DNA of 64,000 nt from UBA6136 sp044237765 (GTDB taxonomy: Bacteria; Pseudomonadota; Gammaproteobacteria; Methylococcales; Methylococcaceae). The notes under the pieces are model-generated. The model was not told the origin of the DNA and did not search any database. It saw only the letters and a list, made by a program, of their open reading frames with translations. Location: positions 13,317 to 77,316 of the forward strand of contig JBIIEQ010000003.1 of assembly GCA_044237765.1 (NCBI GenBank), read 5' to 3'. Below are positions 44,784-53,176 of the stretch, in pieces. Both the position numbers and the translations under genes were made by a program. Positions within the stretch are counted from its first letter, which is position 1; every line of letters starts with the position of its first letter.

Positions 44784-45548
44784 ATGAAAATTGCGACCTG
44801 GAATGTCAACTCTCTCCGTGTCCGGCTGCCGCATGTTCTTCATTGGTTGGAGCGGGAGCAACCCGATGTCCTGGCCTTGCAGGAAACCAAGACGGAGGAC
44901 ACCAACTTTCCGGAGAAGGAGCTGGAGACGGCGGGTTATCGGGCGATCTATAGCGGGCAGAAGACCTATAACGGGGTCGCCATCCTGAGTCGGACGCCTG
45001 TCGTCGAAGTGGTGACTGATCTGCCAGGTCTCGATGATCCCCAGCGTCGAATTTTGGCCGCAACCGTGAATGGCTGGCGGGTGGTCGACCTGTATGTGCC
45101 TAACGGTAGCGAGGTAGGTTCCGATAAGTATGCTTACAAGCTCGATTGGCTGGATCACGTTCATTCCTGGCTCAAGCAGGAACTCTTACTTCATCCTCGT
45201 ATGGTGGTTCTGGGTGACTTCAACATCGCACCAGAGGACCGTGATGTGCATGACCCGGTGGCGTGGGATGAGAAAATCCTGTGTAGCACGCCGGAGCGGC
45301 AAGCCTTTCGGGAGTGGCTGGCGCTGGGTTTCAAGGATGCTTTCCGGTGTTTTGATCAGCCCGACAAGAGTTTTAGCTGGTGGGATTATCGGATGAATGG
45401 ATTTCGTCGGAATCTCGGTTTGCGTATCGATCACATTCTGATCAGTTCGGAACTGGCGGAGTCCTGCCGGGCGTGCCGTATTGATGTGGAGCCGCGCAGG
45501 CTTGAGCGGCCCTCGGATCACGCTCCAGTGCTGGCGGAGTTCGCATAA
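44784..45548 (+). CDS. xthA: Exodeoxyribonuclease III (AP endonuclease)
   Basis: A 254-residue enzyme of the EEP superfamily that cuts DNA at abasic sites and removes damaged 3' ends. Motifs in order are IATWNVNSLRVRLPHVL, LQETKTED (metal-binding Glu), DLYVPNG, LGDFNIAPEDRDV, SWWDYR, RIDHIL, and the catalytic ERPSDHAPVLAEF. ATG 44784 is preferred; a GTG at 44781 overlaps the preceding stop. Confidence 0.96.
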   Translation: MKIATWNVNSLRVRLPHVLHWLEREQPDVLALQETKTEDTNFPEKELETAGYRAIYSGQKTYNGVAILSRTPVVEVVTDLPGLDDPQRRILAATVNGWRVVDLYVPNGSEVGSDKYAYKLDWLDHVHSWLKQELLLHPRMVVLGDFNIAPEDRDVHDPVAWDEKILCSTPERQAFREWLALGFKDAFRCFDQPDKSFSWWDYRMNGFRRNLGLRIDHILISSELAESCRACRIDVEPRRLERPSDHAPVLAEFA

Positions 45549-45580
45549 GGCGCCACAAGCCGGAATATTCTTGCCATGCT

Positions 45581-46432
45581 TCAGTACTTCTTATCCTGGG
45601 AATGGTCGGAGAGGCGGGCGCCGCAATGACGGCAATAGTTATCGCTGGCCCCCAAGCCCTCGGTCATGCATTCCCTGCAGACGCGTGTCGTGGTTTTGGG
45701 TTCCCGGTGAAATGCCATTTCCGCGGTCACGATCCCTGTAGGCACGGCCAGGGTACCCCAGCCCATGAGCATCATGATTGACGAAATGAATCGTCCCAAG
45801 TCGGTTTTGGGCGCGATGTCGCCAAACCCCACGGTGGTCATTGTGGTGATGGCCCAGTAAATGGATACGGGTATGCTGGTGTAGCCATTTTCGGGTCCTT
45901 CGGTCACGTACATGATGGTGCCCATGAACATGACGACCATCAACACTACTGTCAGAAACACCATGATCTTGCGGCGGCTGGCACTGAGTGCACCCGCCAG
46001 AAGCGTCACCTCGGAGAGGTATTCCGTCAGTTTGAAGACTCTGAATACCCTGAGCAAACGCAGTGTCCGCACGGCCATGAGCGCATTGAGCTCGGGGAAC
46101 GCCAGCGCCAAGTAGGTGGGCAAAATGGCCAGCAAATCAACGATGCCGTAAAAACTCAGGGCATATCGCCAGCGCCGTTTTGCGGCATACAGTCTTGCGA
46201 GGTACTCCAGGCTGAAAAGGACGGTAAAGAACCACTCAAGGCCGGCAAAGATGGCTGTATGCTGCTTTGCTATTGCCTCAACGCTGTCGAGCATGATCAC
46301 CATCAGCGACAGCAGAATGGCGAGAATCAGCAGTTGGTCAAACAATCGGCCTGAACGCGTATCGGCCTCGAAGATAGTGATGAACAGCCGCTCCCTGAAA
46401 CTCAGCGGCTTGTCGGTCTGGGTTGCTTTCAT
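45581..46432 (-). CDS. Voltage-gated potassium channel with C-terminal zinc ribbon
   Basis: A 283-residue six-helix channel subunit. The voltage sensor S4 is AVRTLRLLRVFRVFKL, and the selectivity filter TTVGFGD lies near residue 200, followed by S6. After S6 the protein ends with CREC, eleven residues, then CRHC, a compact zinc ribbon. The family is the Kv-like bacterial ion transporters. The start at 46432 fits the predicted S1; upstream in-frame extension is hydrophilic and lacks support. The ribbon could serve in sensing or assembly, which is inference. Confidence 0.87.
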   Translation of the reverse strand: MKATQTDKPLSFRERLFITIFEADTRSGRLFDQLLILAILLSLMVIMLDSVEAIAKQHTAIFAGLEWFFTVLFSLEYLARLYAAKRRWRYALSFYGIVDLLAILPTYLALAFPELNALMAVRTLRLLRVFRVFKLTEYLSEVTLLAGALSASRRKIMVFLTVVLMVVMFMGTIMYVTEGPENGYTSIPVSIYWAITTMTTVGFGDIAPKTDLGRFISSIMMLMGWGTLAVPTGIVTAEMAFHREPKTTTRVCRECMTEGLGASDNYCRHCGARLSDHSQDKKY

Positions 46433-46573
46433 GAGATGCGGGCAATACGACAAAGGCTTCACGGGCTCTTCAAACTCCTGGATGGGAACACTCCGGGAGC
46501 TAAAAGCCCGTCCATCAGGTCTTGGTATCGTCAATCGATGACTCGCAGATGAGGCATCGGAAGGCTAGATGCT

Positions 46574-47458
46574 TCAGCCCTTTTGCGCAACGGGTTTTGC
46601 GGGTTTGGTGTTCTTGGGTGGCTGCGCTGGCTTGGTCCTAGGTTTTAAGACATCGCTGACCCGCGCGGATGCCGATCCCTTCTGCCCCCAGTGGCCTGTG
46701 GGACCGACGATAATGAGCGTCTTGTAGGACTGCGACCTGCCACCGGTCTTGCGGCCGGTATTGCGGTCGATCACGTCCACCGGGCCGAAGCCGCTGTGGC
46801 CGACCAGGTGAAACAGCTCCTCGGCGCGGTAGTCCTCGACGTGAACGCAGCCATGAGATGCGGCGGCGTTGCCCATCTCCTGCATCGCCTGTCGGTCCAG
46901 CGAGGAATGCAACGCCATGCCACCATTAAAGAACACAGCCCACAGCATGGGGGCATCGTATTTGCCAGACCAGTGACGCGACGAAAACGCCTGGGGTCGG
47001 AAGTAGCCTGAAGCGGTTTCAAAGCCCTTCTGTCCGGAGGAAATCATCCAGTAGTAGTGCAGGCCTATGTCCCGTTTATAGACTCGCAGGGTCTGCGCCT
47101 TCCCCCAATACGGGTCATCTTTCTTGCTGACGACGACGATCAGGTTGTAGCTGTCGAAATCATGATTTTCCAGCGGGTTGGGCAAGCCCTGGGTTTCAGA
47201 AATGTCCGGATCCTTGTAGGGGTTGAACGCCTTGGTCACGCCAAATTTGTAGTCGTTATCCGCTCCGACATCGTTCTCGTACTTTTGGTTGGGCTGGGTG
47301 CGGGGGAAACCCTCCCAAGGTCCCGGCGTCTCGAAGTAATCGCCGGAGGGCTCCGCATTTGCCAAGGTGGCTGCCAAACCAACTGCAAGGGCGGCAATGC
47401 CTCGCCGCAGCGAACGATGGCCAATTTTGAGGTGGGGTCTAATAAGTTGATTCATCAC
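46574..47458 (-). CDS. L,D-transpeptidase family protein (YkuD domain)
   Basis: A 294-residue exported protein. The signal peptide ends around ATLANA. The catalytic motif is ASHGCVHVEDYRAEELF, with the Cys that attacks the meso-DAP stem peptide and an upstream His in MALHSSLD. The family makes 3-3 cross-links in peptidoglycan or attaches proteins to it. The C-terminal ~40 residues are Lys/Pro-rich (PKNTKPAKPV), perhaps for wall binding. An ATG one codon later is equally possible. Confidence 0.85.
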   Translation of the reverse strand: MMNQLIRPHLKIGHRSLRRGIAALAVGLAATLANAEPSGDYFETPGPWEGFPRTQPNQKYENDVGADNDYKFGVTKAFNPYKDPDISETQGLPNPLENHDFDSYNLIVVVSKKDDPYWGKAQTLRVYKRDIGLHYYWMISSGQKGFETASGYFRPQAFSSRHWSGKYDAPMLWAVFFNGGMALHSSLDRQAMQEMGNAAASHGCVHVEDYRAEELFHLVGHSGFGPVDVIDRNTGRKTGGRSQSYKTLIIVGPTGHWGQKGSASARVSDVLKPRTKPAQPPKNTKPAKPVAQKG

Positions 47459-47518
47459 GTGACTCCTGGGGCGGCCTGTTGCATCTAATATACAGGAGCA
47501 GAAGGTTTTTGCATCACC

Positions 47519-48283
47519 TCAGGGTAAGGCCCGGGCGCAGGCCCAGATGTCTATCTGATCGGCGCCGGCCCGACGCAGTGTGGTCGCCAACTCCCTGACC
47601 GTGGCGCCCGTCGTAACGACATCATCCAGCAGGGCAATGTGTCGGTAGGGGAGATATGACGGGACGGCGAAAGCCTGACGGATGTTTTTTCGGCGGTCGT
47701 CGGCATGCAGCCGGGCTTGCGCATTCGTGGGTCGAATTCGGTGACAGGTTCTGTAGTCCAGCGGAATATTTAGTCGACTCGTGACCACTCGGGCGATTTC
47801 CAGAGCTTGGTTAAAGCGCCTTTCTCGATAGCGTAGCGGGTGCAACGGTATGGGAATGACGGCCTCTGGCAGGGCCTGGGTGGGGTCGATGTTTTTCGCA
47901 AGCAAGGCCCCAAGCAGTCTGGCGTTGGCATGACGGGATCCGAATTTGAGGGACTGGATGAGATGGCGGATGGGTTCTTCATATCGAAAGGCACTGATCA
48001 TACGGTCAAACGGCGGTGGCTCCCTGAGGCAGGCACCGCAGAGGGGAAGGTCCGGCTGGGTCAGGGGAAGCCCGCAAGTCCGGCAGGTGTTGTGCAGATA
48101 GGGCAGCGACTCTCTGCAGCTCCGGCACAAATCGAGGTCCTCCTCGCCCTGGTCGCCGCAAAGCAGGCATGTGGGAGGAAACGCCAGCTTCTGTATAATC
48201 CGTGACCAGCTGTAAACCTGCTCTTGGTTCCTGGGTTGACGGAGATGTTCCGTCCATTCATGCCAGGAACGCTTTATTTTCAC
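47519..48283 (-). CDS. comF: ComF family phosphoribosyltransferase-like protein
   Basis: A 254-residue protein with an N-terminal four- to eight-Cys zinc region (CLLCGDQGEEDLDLCRSC, then CRTCGLPL) and a PRTase domain ending in the PRPP loop IALLDDVVTTGATVREL. ComF helps bring single-stranded DNA into the cell in competent bacteria; in E. coli its relative GntX is tied to gluconate growth. The assigned start leaves only 11 bases to the divergent bioB start. The real start may lie further in, since homology begins near LAFPPTCLLCG. Confidence 0.9.
   Translation of the reverse strand: MKIKRSWHEWTEHLRQPRNQEQVYSWSRIIQKLAFPPTCLLCGDQGEEDLDLCRSCRESLPYLHNTCRTCGLPLTQPDLPLCGACLREPPPFDRMISAFRYEEPIRHLIQSLKFGSRHANARLLGALLAKNIDPTQALPEAVIPIPLHPLRYRERRFNQALEIARVVTSRLNIPLDYRTCHRIRPTNAQARLHADDRRKNIRQAFAVPSYLPYRHIALLDDVVTTGATVRELATTLRRAGADQIDIWACARALP
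48193..48241 (+). promoter_or_regulatory. bioB promoter -10 with BirA-like operator
   Basis: A perfect TATAAT (48193-48198) is followed by CTGTAAACC (48209-48217), 15 bases, and GGTTGACGG (48233-48241). The gammaproteobacterial BirA box is TTGTAAACC-N14/15-GGTTTACAA. The left half matches 8 of 9, the right half about 6 of 9. The operator would cover the transcription start. No good -35 is seen. It lies inside the 5' end of comF. Confidence 0.55.
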
Positions 48284-48294
48284 GGAGCCTCCGA

Positions 48295-49320
48295 ATGTCC
48301 GCTCAAGAAACTTCCTCGGGCCGTACCACTATCGCTGCGGCGGCTGCGTCGTCGTTGGCCGGTGCTGTCCGCCATGACTGGACTCTGGAAGAGGCTCGTC
48401 AACTCTTCAATCTACCGTTCAACGACCTGATCTTTTTGGCGCAGTCCATCCATCGTGAGCATTTCGATCCAAACGAGGTGCAGGTTTCCAGTCTGTTGAG
48501 CATCAAGACCGGATCCTGCTCTGAAGACTGCGCCTACTGTCCCCAGAGCGCTCATTATGACACCGGGCTTGGCAAGGAAAGTCTGCTGCCGATAGAAAAT
48601 GTGCTGGAAGCTGCCCGTCAGGCCAAGTTGCAGGGCGCGGGGCGCTTCTGCATGGGCGCTGCCTGGCGTAGTCCCAATGATCGGGATATCGAGCGTGTCT
48701 GCACTATGGTTGAGGGTGTCAAGGCGTTGGGCATGGAAACCTGTGTGACGCTGGGAATGCTGACTGATGGCCAGACCCATCGACTGAAGGAGGCGGGGCT
48801 CGATTACTACAATCACAATCTGGATACCTCCGAGGCCTATTATTCCGAAATCATCACGACCCGTACCTATCAGGATCGTCTGGATACGCTGGAGCGGGTG
48901 CGCAAAGCCGGGCTGAATGTCTGCTGCGGCGGTATTGTGGGTATGGGTGAGGACGATAATGACAGGGCGGGTTTGCTTGTCCAGCTCGCCAATTTGCCAA
49001 ACCATCCCGAAAGTGTGCCAATCAATCGGCTGGTTCAGGTGGAAGGGACTCCGCTGGCTGATGCTGCCCCGCTGGATCCGTTTGAGTTTGTCAGGACCAT
49101 TGCGGCAGCACGCATCATGATGCCTCGTTCTCGAGTTCGACTCTCGGCGGGACGAACGGACATGACCGATGAAATGCAAGCATTGTGTTTTCTGGCCGGT
49201 GCCAACTCCATCTTTTATGGTGAACGCTTGCTGACCACGGATAATCCCTTAGCGGATGAGGACAAGCGCTTGTTCCAACGGCTCGGGCTCCGGATGGCCG
49301 GGTTCTATGCCAATGCCTGA
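48295..49320 (+). CDS. bioB: Biotin synthase
   Basis: A 341-residue radical SAM enzyme that inserts sulfur into dethiobiotin. The cluster motif is CSEDCAYCPQSAHYDTG, and YYNHNLDTSEAYYSEIITTR, CCGGIVGMGE and RVRLSAGRTDM follow, including the Arg that coordinates the second cluster. The N-terminal ~25 residues are Ala/Ser-rich and not conserved. It is the first gene of the bio operon; its stop is followed directly by the bioF ATG. Confidence 0.97.
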   Translation: MSAQETSSGRTTIAAAAASSLAGAVRHDWTLEEARQLFNLPFNDLIFLAQSIHREHFDPNEVQVSSLLSIKTGSCSEDCAYCPQSAHYDTGLGKESLLPIENVLEAARQAKLQGAGRFCMGAAWRSPNDRDIERVCTMVEGVKALGMETCVTLGMLTDGQTHRLKEAGLDYYNHNLDTSEAYYSEIITTRTYQDRLDTLERVRKAGLNVCCGGIVGMGEDDNDRAGLLVQLANLPNHPESVPINRLVQVEGTPLADAAPLDPFEFVRTIAAARIMMPRSRVRLSAGRTDMTDEMQALCFLAGANSIFYGERLLTTDNPLADEDKRLFQRLGLRMAGFYANA

Positions 49321-50559
49321 ATGGGTTTGACCCGATTGGGTAGCCCGTCTCCTTCCTTCATGCGTGGCCCACTTTTCCTTAGGCGTCGGCTGGACGATAT
49401 CGACTTTCAGGGACTATATCGCCATCGACGAACGGTCGAGTCACCCCAAGCCGCGGAAATCCTGGTTGAGGGCCGCTGGCTAGTCAATTTCTGCAGTAAT
49501 GATTATCTGGGGTTGGCCAACCATCCCTTGGTAATTGCGGCGCTTCAGCGCGGGGCATCCGAATATGGTGTGGGGGCCGGTGCAGCGCATTTGGTCTGTG
49601 GGCATGGCGGTCCGCATCAGGCTCTGGAAGAAGAGCTGGCGACCTTCATGAACCGTGATCGGGCGCTACTGTTTTCTACCGGCTACATGGCCAACATGGG
49701 TGTCATTTCCGCATTGTTGGCGCGGGGTGATGCGGTCTTTGAAGACCGCTTGAACCACGCTTCCCTGCTCGACGGAGCGCGCCTTTCCGGCGCCCGTTTG
49801 CAGCGGTATGGACATGGCGATTCCTCCAGGCTACAGGCGCTGTTGTCCGGGACGTTGGCGGATCAAATTCTGATTGCGACCGATGGCGTCTTCAGTATGG
49901 ATGGCTATCTCGCGCCGGTGGACGAACTGTCCGTGCTGGCAAAGCAGCATGATGCCTGGCTGATGATTGACGATGCCCATGGTGTGGGTGTCTTGGGTGA
50001 AAATGGCCGTGGCCTTCTCGAGGTGACTGGGCATTCTCAGGATGAAGTCCCGATAGTGGTCGGTACGCTGGGCAAGGCATTTGGCACGTTCGGAGCGTTT
50101 GTAGCGGGTTCGGATGACCTGATCGAATACCTCATCCAGCGTGCTCGCACCTATATATATACAACGGCGCTGCCACCGGCCATTGCCGAAGCAACCCGGG
50201 CCTCACTGATTTTGGTGAAGGAAGATTCCTGGCGGCGTGATCGGCTGGCAGAGAGGATTCAGCAATTCAAGCGGGGTGCCCAGGATTTGGGTTTGAAACT
50301 AGTGGAATCAATCACACCCATCCAGCCTCTTGTGGTCGGTGACAACCAGGCGGCACTGGATGCCAGCGATCAGCTGTGTGCCTCCGGATTTTGGGTCAGC
50401 GCCATCCGGCCTCCTACGGTTCCCGACGGAACCGCCCGTTTGCGAATCACTCTCACCTCGATCCATACCGAGGACCAGGTGGATCGCCTGCTGGAAGCCC
50501 TTTCCCGATTGCCGCTGATCGGTGCGGATCGGCTGAATGCTCAGGGGAATGTCGCATGA
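49321..50559 (+). CDS. bioF: 8-amino-7-oxononanoate synthase
   Basis: A 412-residue PLP enzyme that joins pimeloyl-ACP and alanine. Key motifs are FCSNDYLGLANHP, GVGAGAAHLVCGHGGPH, DDAHGVGVLG, and the PLP lysine in VGTLGKAFGTFGAF. It begins immediately after the bioB stop (TGAATG), so it is coupled. ATG 49360 (MRGPLFLRRRL) fits the usual N-terminus better and is a good alternative start. Confidence 0.97.
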   Translation: MGLTRLGSPSPSFMRGPLFLRRRLDDIDFQGLYRHRRTVESPQAAEILVEGRWLVNFCSNDYLGLANHPLVIAALQRGASEYGVGAGAAHLVCGHGGPHQALEEELATFMNRDRALLFSTGYMANMGVISALLARGDAVFEDRLNHASLLDGARLSGARLQRYGHGDSSRLQALLSGTLADQILIATDGVFSMDGYLAPVDELSVLAKQHDAWLMIDDAHGVGVLGENGRGLLEVTGHSQDEVPIVVGTLGKAFGTFGAFVAGSDDLIEYLIQRARTYIYTTALPPAIAEATRASLILVKEDSWRRDRLAERIQQFKRGAQDLGLKLVESITPIQPLVVGDNQAALDASDQLCASGFWVSAIRPPTVPDGTARLRITLTSIHTEDQVDRLLEALSRLPLIGADRLNAQGNVA

Positions 50560-51347
50560 GTCTTCCCCACACCCGTGGAATCCACGTTGAGTTCCTGGGG
50601 AGCGGTCCTGATCTTGTGATGCTGCATGGTTGGGCCATGCATGGCGGGCTGTTGCGGGGGCTTGCCGAGCAGTTATCCGCTGACTATAGGGTCAGTCTGA
50701 TTGACTTGCCGGGCCATGGCGGTAGCGGGCAGATCGACGATTACTCGCTGGCTTCGGTCACCGATGTGCTTGCTCAGGCGGCTCCACCAAAGGCGCACTG
50801 GCTGGGTTGGTCATTGGGTGGCTTGTTGGCGCTGGGAGTCGCCGACGCGCACCCTGAGCATGTGCGCAGTCTCGTCATGATTTCCGGAACACCCCATTTC
50901 ACCGCTGAAAACGACTGGCCAGGGGTTGAGCCCGCGCTTCTTCAGCAGATGAGCATAAATCTAGAGCAGGATTTCCTTGGGACCCTGAAGCGTTTCATCG
51001 GTCTGCAAACATTCGCTCAGGAAAACTCCCGAGCGTTGGCCAAACAGATTCATGACTTGCTTGATGAGCGCCCCATGCCGGATAAAGTCGCTTTGCGTGG
51101 TGGACTGGCTCTGCTTCGGGACGTTGATGCTCGTCCCATGTTGGCAAGACTGCAAAAACAGGTGCTCGCCGTCATGGGAGCACAGGATCGATTGGTGCCC
51201 AGGGCGCTGGGCCCCAGATTGCGAGAGTTAAGTGCCAATGTGGATGTGCAGGAACTGCCCAAGGCAGCGCACCTCCCTTTCCTGACGCATCCTGGGGAGA
51301 CCGCTTGTCTGGTTCGCGACTTTCTCTCGCTGCAGGATTGGGTCTAG
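50556..51347 (+). CDS. bioH: Pimeloyl-ACP methyl ester carboxylesterase
   Basis: A 263-residue alpha/beta hydrolase that removes the methyl group from pimeloyl-ACP methyl ester and so ends the BioC-BioH route. Nucleophile elbow GWSLGG, oxyanion region MLHGWAMHGG, acid in GAQDRLV and His in AAHLPFLTHP form the triad region. It overlaps bioF by four bases. Confidence 0.93.
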   Translation: MSLPHTRGIHVEFLGSGPDLVMLHGWAMHGGLLRGLAEQLSADYRVSLIDLPGHGGSGQIDDYSLASVTDVLAQAAPPKAHWLGWSLGGLLALGVADAHPEHVRSLVMISGTPHFTAENDWPGVEPALLQQMSINLEQDFLGTLKRFIGLQTFAQENSRALAKQIHDLLDERPMPDKVALRGGLALLRDVDARPMLARLQKQVLAVMGAQDRLVPRALGPRLRELSANVDVQELPKAAHLPFLTHPGETACLVRDFLSLQDWV

Positions 51348-51350
51348 ATT

Positions 51351-52172
51351 GTGGGCGGCTTATCTGTTTTGAATAGCTCCCCCGATAAGCGTTGGATAGC
51401 CCATTCTTTTGGAGCGGCCGCTTTGGCCTACGACGGCGTAGCCGTTTTGCAAAGATCGGTGGGGCAGAACCTGATTGAGAACCTTCCGACATGGTCGGGT
51501 GATGGCTTCCTTCTCGATGTCGGGGCGGGTACCGGACATTTCTCCCGGACTTTGGAAGGTTTGTATCCCGCTGCCCGCGTTATCGCCCTGGATATTGCCG
51601 AGGGCATGCTTCGCTGTGCCCGTGAGCGGTTTACGGGAGCCTGTGTGGGTGGAGATGCGGAAGCCCTGCCGTTTGCAGTCGGGTCGATTGATGTGATTTT
51701 CTCTAATCTCGCCATTCAGTGGTGTGGTTCCCCGTTGACCACCTTTCGGGAATTTCATCGGGTGCTAAGGCCGGGTGGTCATTTGCTGTTTGCTACCTTC
51801 GGACCCAGGACGCTACAGGAGCTGAGGAGCGCCTGGGCTCAGGTGGATGATTTTAGTCATGTCATTGAATTCAATGAGGTCAAGGTTCTGGAACAGTCAT
51901 TGAGTCAGGCGGGTTTTTCTGTGGGCAAATTTGAAGCGACGGTCATGGTGATCGACTATGTGGATGTGATGTCGCTGATGCGAGAATTGAAAGCTTTGGG
52001 GGCACGTAATCTGACGGCAGGGCGTCCCCGGCATCTCACTGGTAAGGGTGCCATGGCGCGGATGATCTCTGTTTACCCGCAACATGACTTGACTGGTTCT
52101 TCGTCGATACGCGCAAGCTTTGAGGTGATTTCCGGTTTCGCGACGCGCTCAGCGCGTCCGGGCGGCTCTTGA
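51351..52172 (+). CDS. bioC: Malonyl-ACP O-methyltransferase
   Basis: A 273-residue SAM methyltransferase that caps malonyl-ACP so that fatty acid synthesis can build the pimelate chain. SAM-binding motif LLDVGAGTGHFSRTL, then VIALDIAEGML, SNLAIQWC and LRPGGHLLFATFG are all BioC-like. The likely start is a GTG, three bases after the bioH stop. Its stop overlaps the ATG of the following bioD remnant by one base. Confidence 0.94.
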   Translation: MGGLSVLNSSPDKRWIAHSFGAAALAYDGVAVLQRSVGQNLIENLPTWSGDGFLLDVGAGTGHFSRTLEGLYPAARVIALDIAEGMLRCARERFTGACVGGDAEALPFAVGSIDVIFSNLAIQWCGSPLTTFREFHRVLRPGGHLLFATFGPRTLQELRSAWAQVDDFSHVIEFNEVKVLEQSLSQAGFSVGKFEATVMVIDYVDVMSLMRELKALGARNLTAGRPRHLTGKGAMARMISVYPQHDLTGSSSIRASFEVISGFATRSARPGGS

Positions 52173-52821
52173 TGGCCAAGGGTTTTTTGTAACGGGGACC
52201 GACACCGAAGTCGGCAGACCCTGCGACTGTCCGCCTGATGCGTTTTCTCAAGGCTCAGGGGCTGAGCGTGATCGGGATGAAGCCGGTGACTTCGGGGGCA
52301 GAGTGGGTGGGCCAACGCTGGGTGAATGAGGATGCCCTGGCCTTGCAACATGCCCTTTGTCTTTGAACCGCCGGTATCGCCTCACATTGTCTGCCGGGTC
52401 GGTGGGTGTCAGGGAGAACCTTGATCGAATCAATCACGCATTCTGTTACTTGTCGACACTCGCGGACTGTGTGGTGGTCGAGGGAGTAGGCGGTTGGCGT
52501 GTCCCTCTCAATGCCGAGGAGGACGTCGCCGATTTGGCGTTGAAACTGAAGTTGCAGGTGCTTCAGGTCATAGGGTTGAGGCTTGATTGCATGAATCATG
52601 CATGCCTTACAGAGGAATCCATGATTGCTTCGGGAGACAATATCGGTGGATGGATTGCAAACTGGCTGGTTCCTGATTTGCCATACGGTGCCGAGGTTAT
52701 GGCTTCGCTTGAGTGCGAGTTGGGGCAAAAAGCCCTGGGTGATCTGGTTTTCCGGACTGCTCAGGCAACTGAGCCATGTTTGGATAATGATCGCTGTGAC
52801 AGGGACGAATCTTGCGCCTGA
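52172..52821 (+). pseudogene. bioD: Dethiobiotin synthetase, decayed
   Basis: Pieces of BioD follow one another in different frames. MAKGF is followed, after a one-base loss in a T-run (stop at 52190), by FVTGTDTEVG. The Walker A Lys codon is then damaged (GGCAGACC for GGCAAGACC). MRFLKAQGLSVIGMKPVTSG and LALQHA come next, then FVFEPPVSPHIVCR in another frame. ENLDRINHAF, VVVEGVGGWRVPL and LGLRL-type motifs come last, in a third. The C-terminus has drifted. At least four frame changes and an internal deletion make function very unlikely. Confidence 0.85.
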
Positions 52822-53176
52822 TGGCGGCATAGGCTAGCATTTAGGGTTAATGCTAGGTCGGTCGGCGTGGGTTGTGGAGTCGGATTTTCTTTCTCAGCTC
52901 CAACATGATCCTTAAGTGGCGCTTCCCGGCCCATTCCCGTGGATGCATTAGCCTGACTTGTCTGTGACTTTCTGTGTCCATAGTTGTCAATGGGCCAGGT
53001 TTACTCCAGTCTGGTCGCCACCGTTATGCTTCCAACCCCATTAGAAGAGCATAGAAGTCGACGAGCTCCTTGCCGAAACGGAGCTGGGGTGGTTAGCGTT
53101 AGCCCTAGAACTGGGACAAATTTTGCCTTGATTGAATGGTTTAGGTTATTGCCCTAACGATTGTGGAGAAGATTCC
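52822..53176. other. Intergenic region upstream of the cytochrome oxidase operon
   Basis: No gene is seen. It contains a perfect inverted repeat CTAGCATT-N7-AATGCTAG (52834-52856) without a T-tract, a second hairpin AGCTCC-N10-GGAGCT (53064-53085), and the GGAGAAG ribosome binding site of coxB. The coxB promoter should be here, but no convincing -35/-10 pair was found. Confidence 0.5.
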
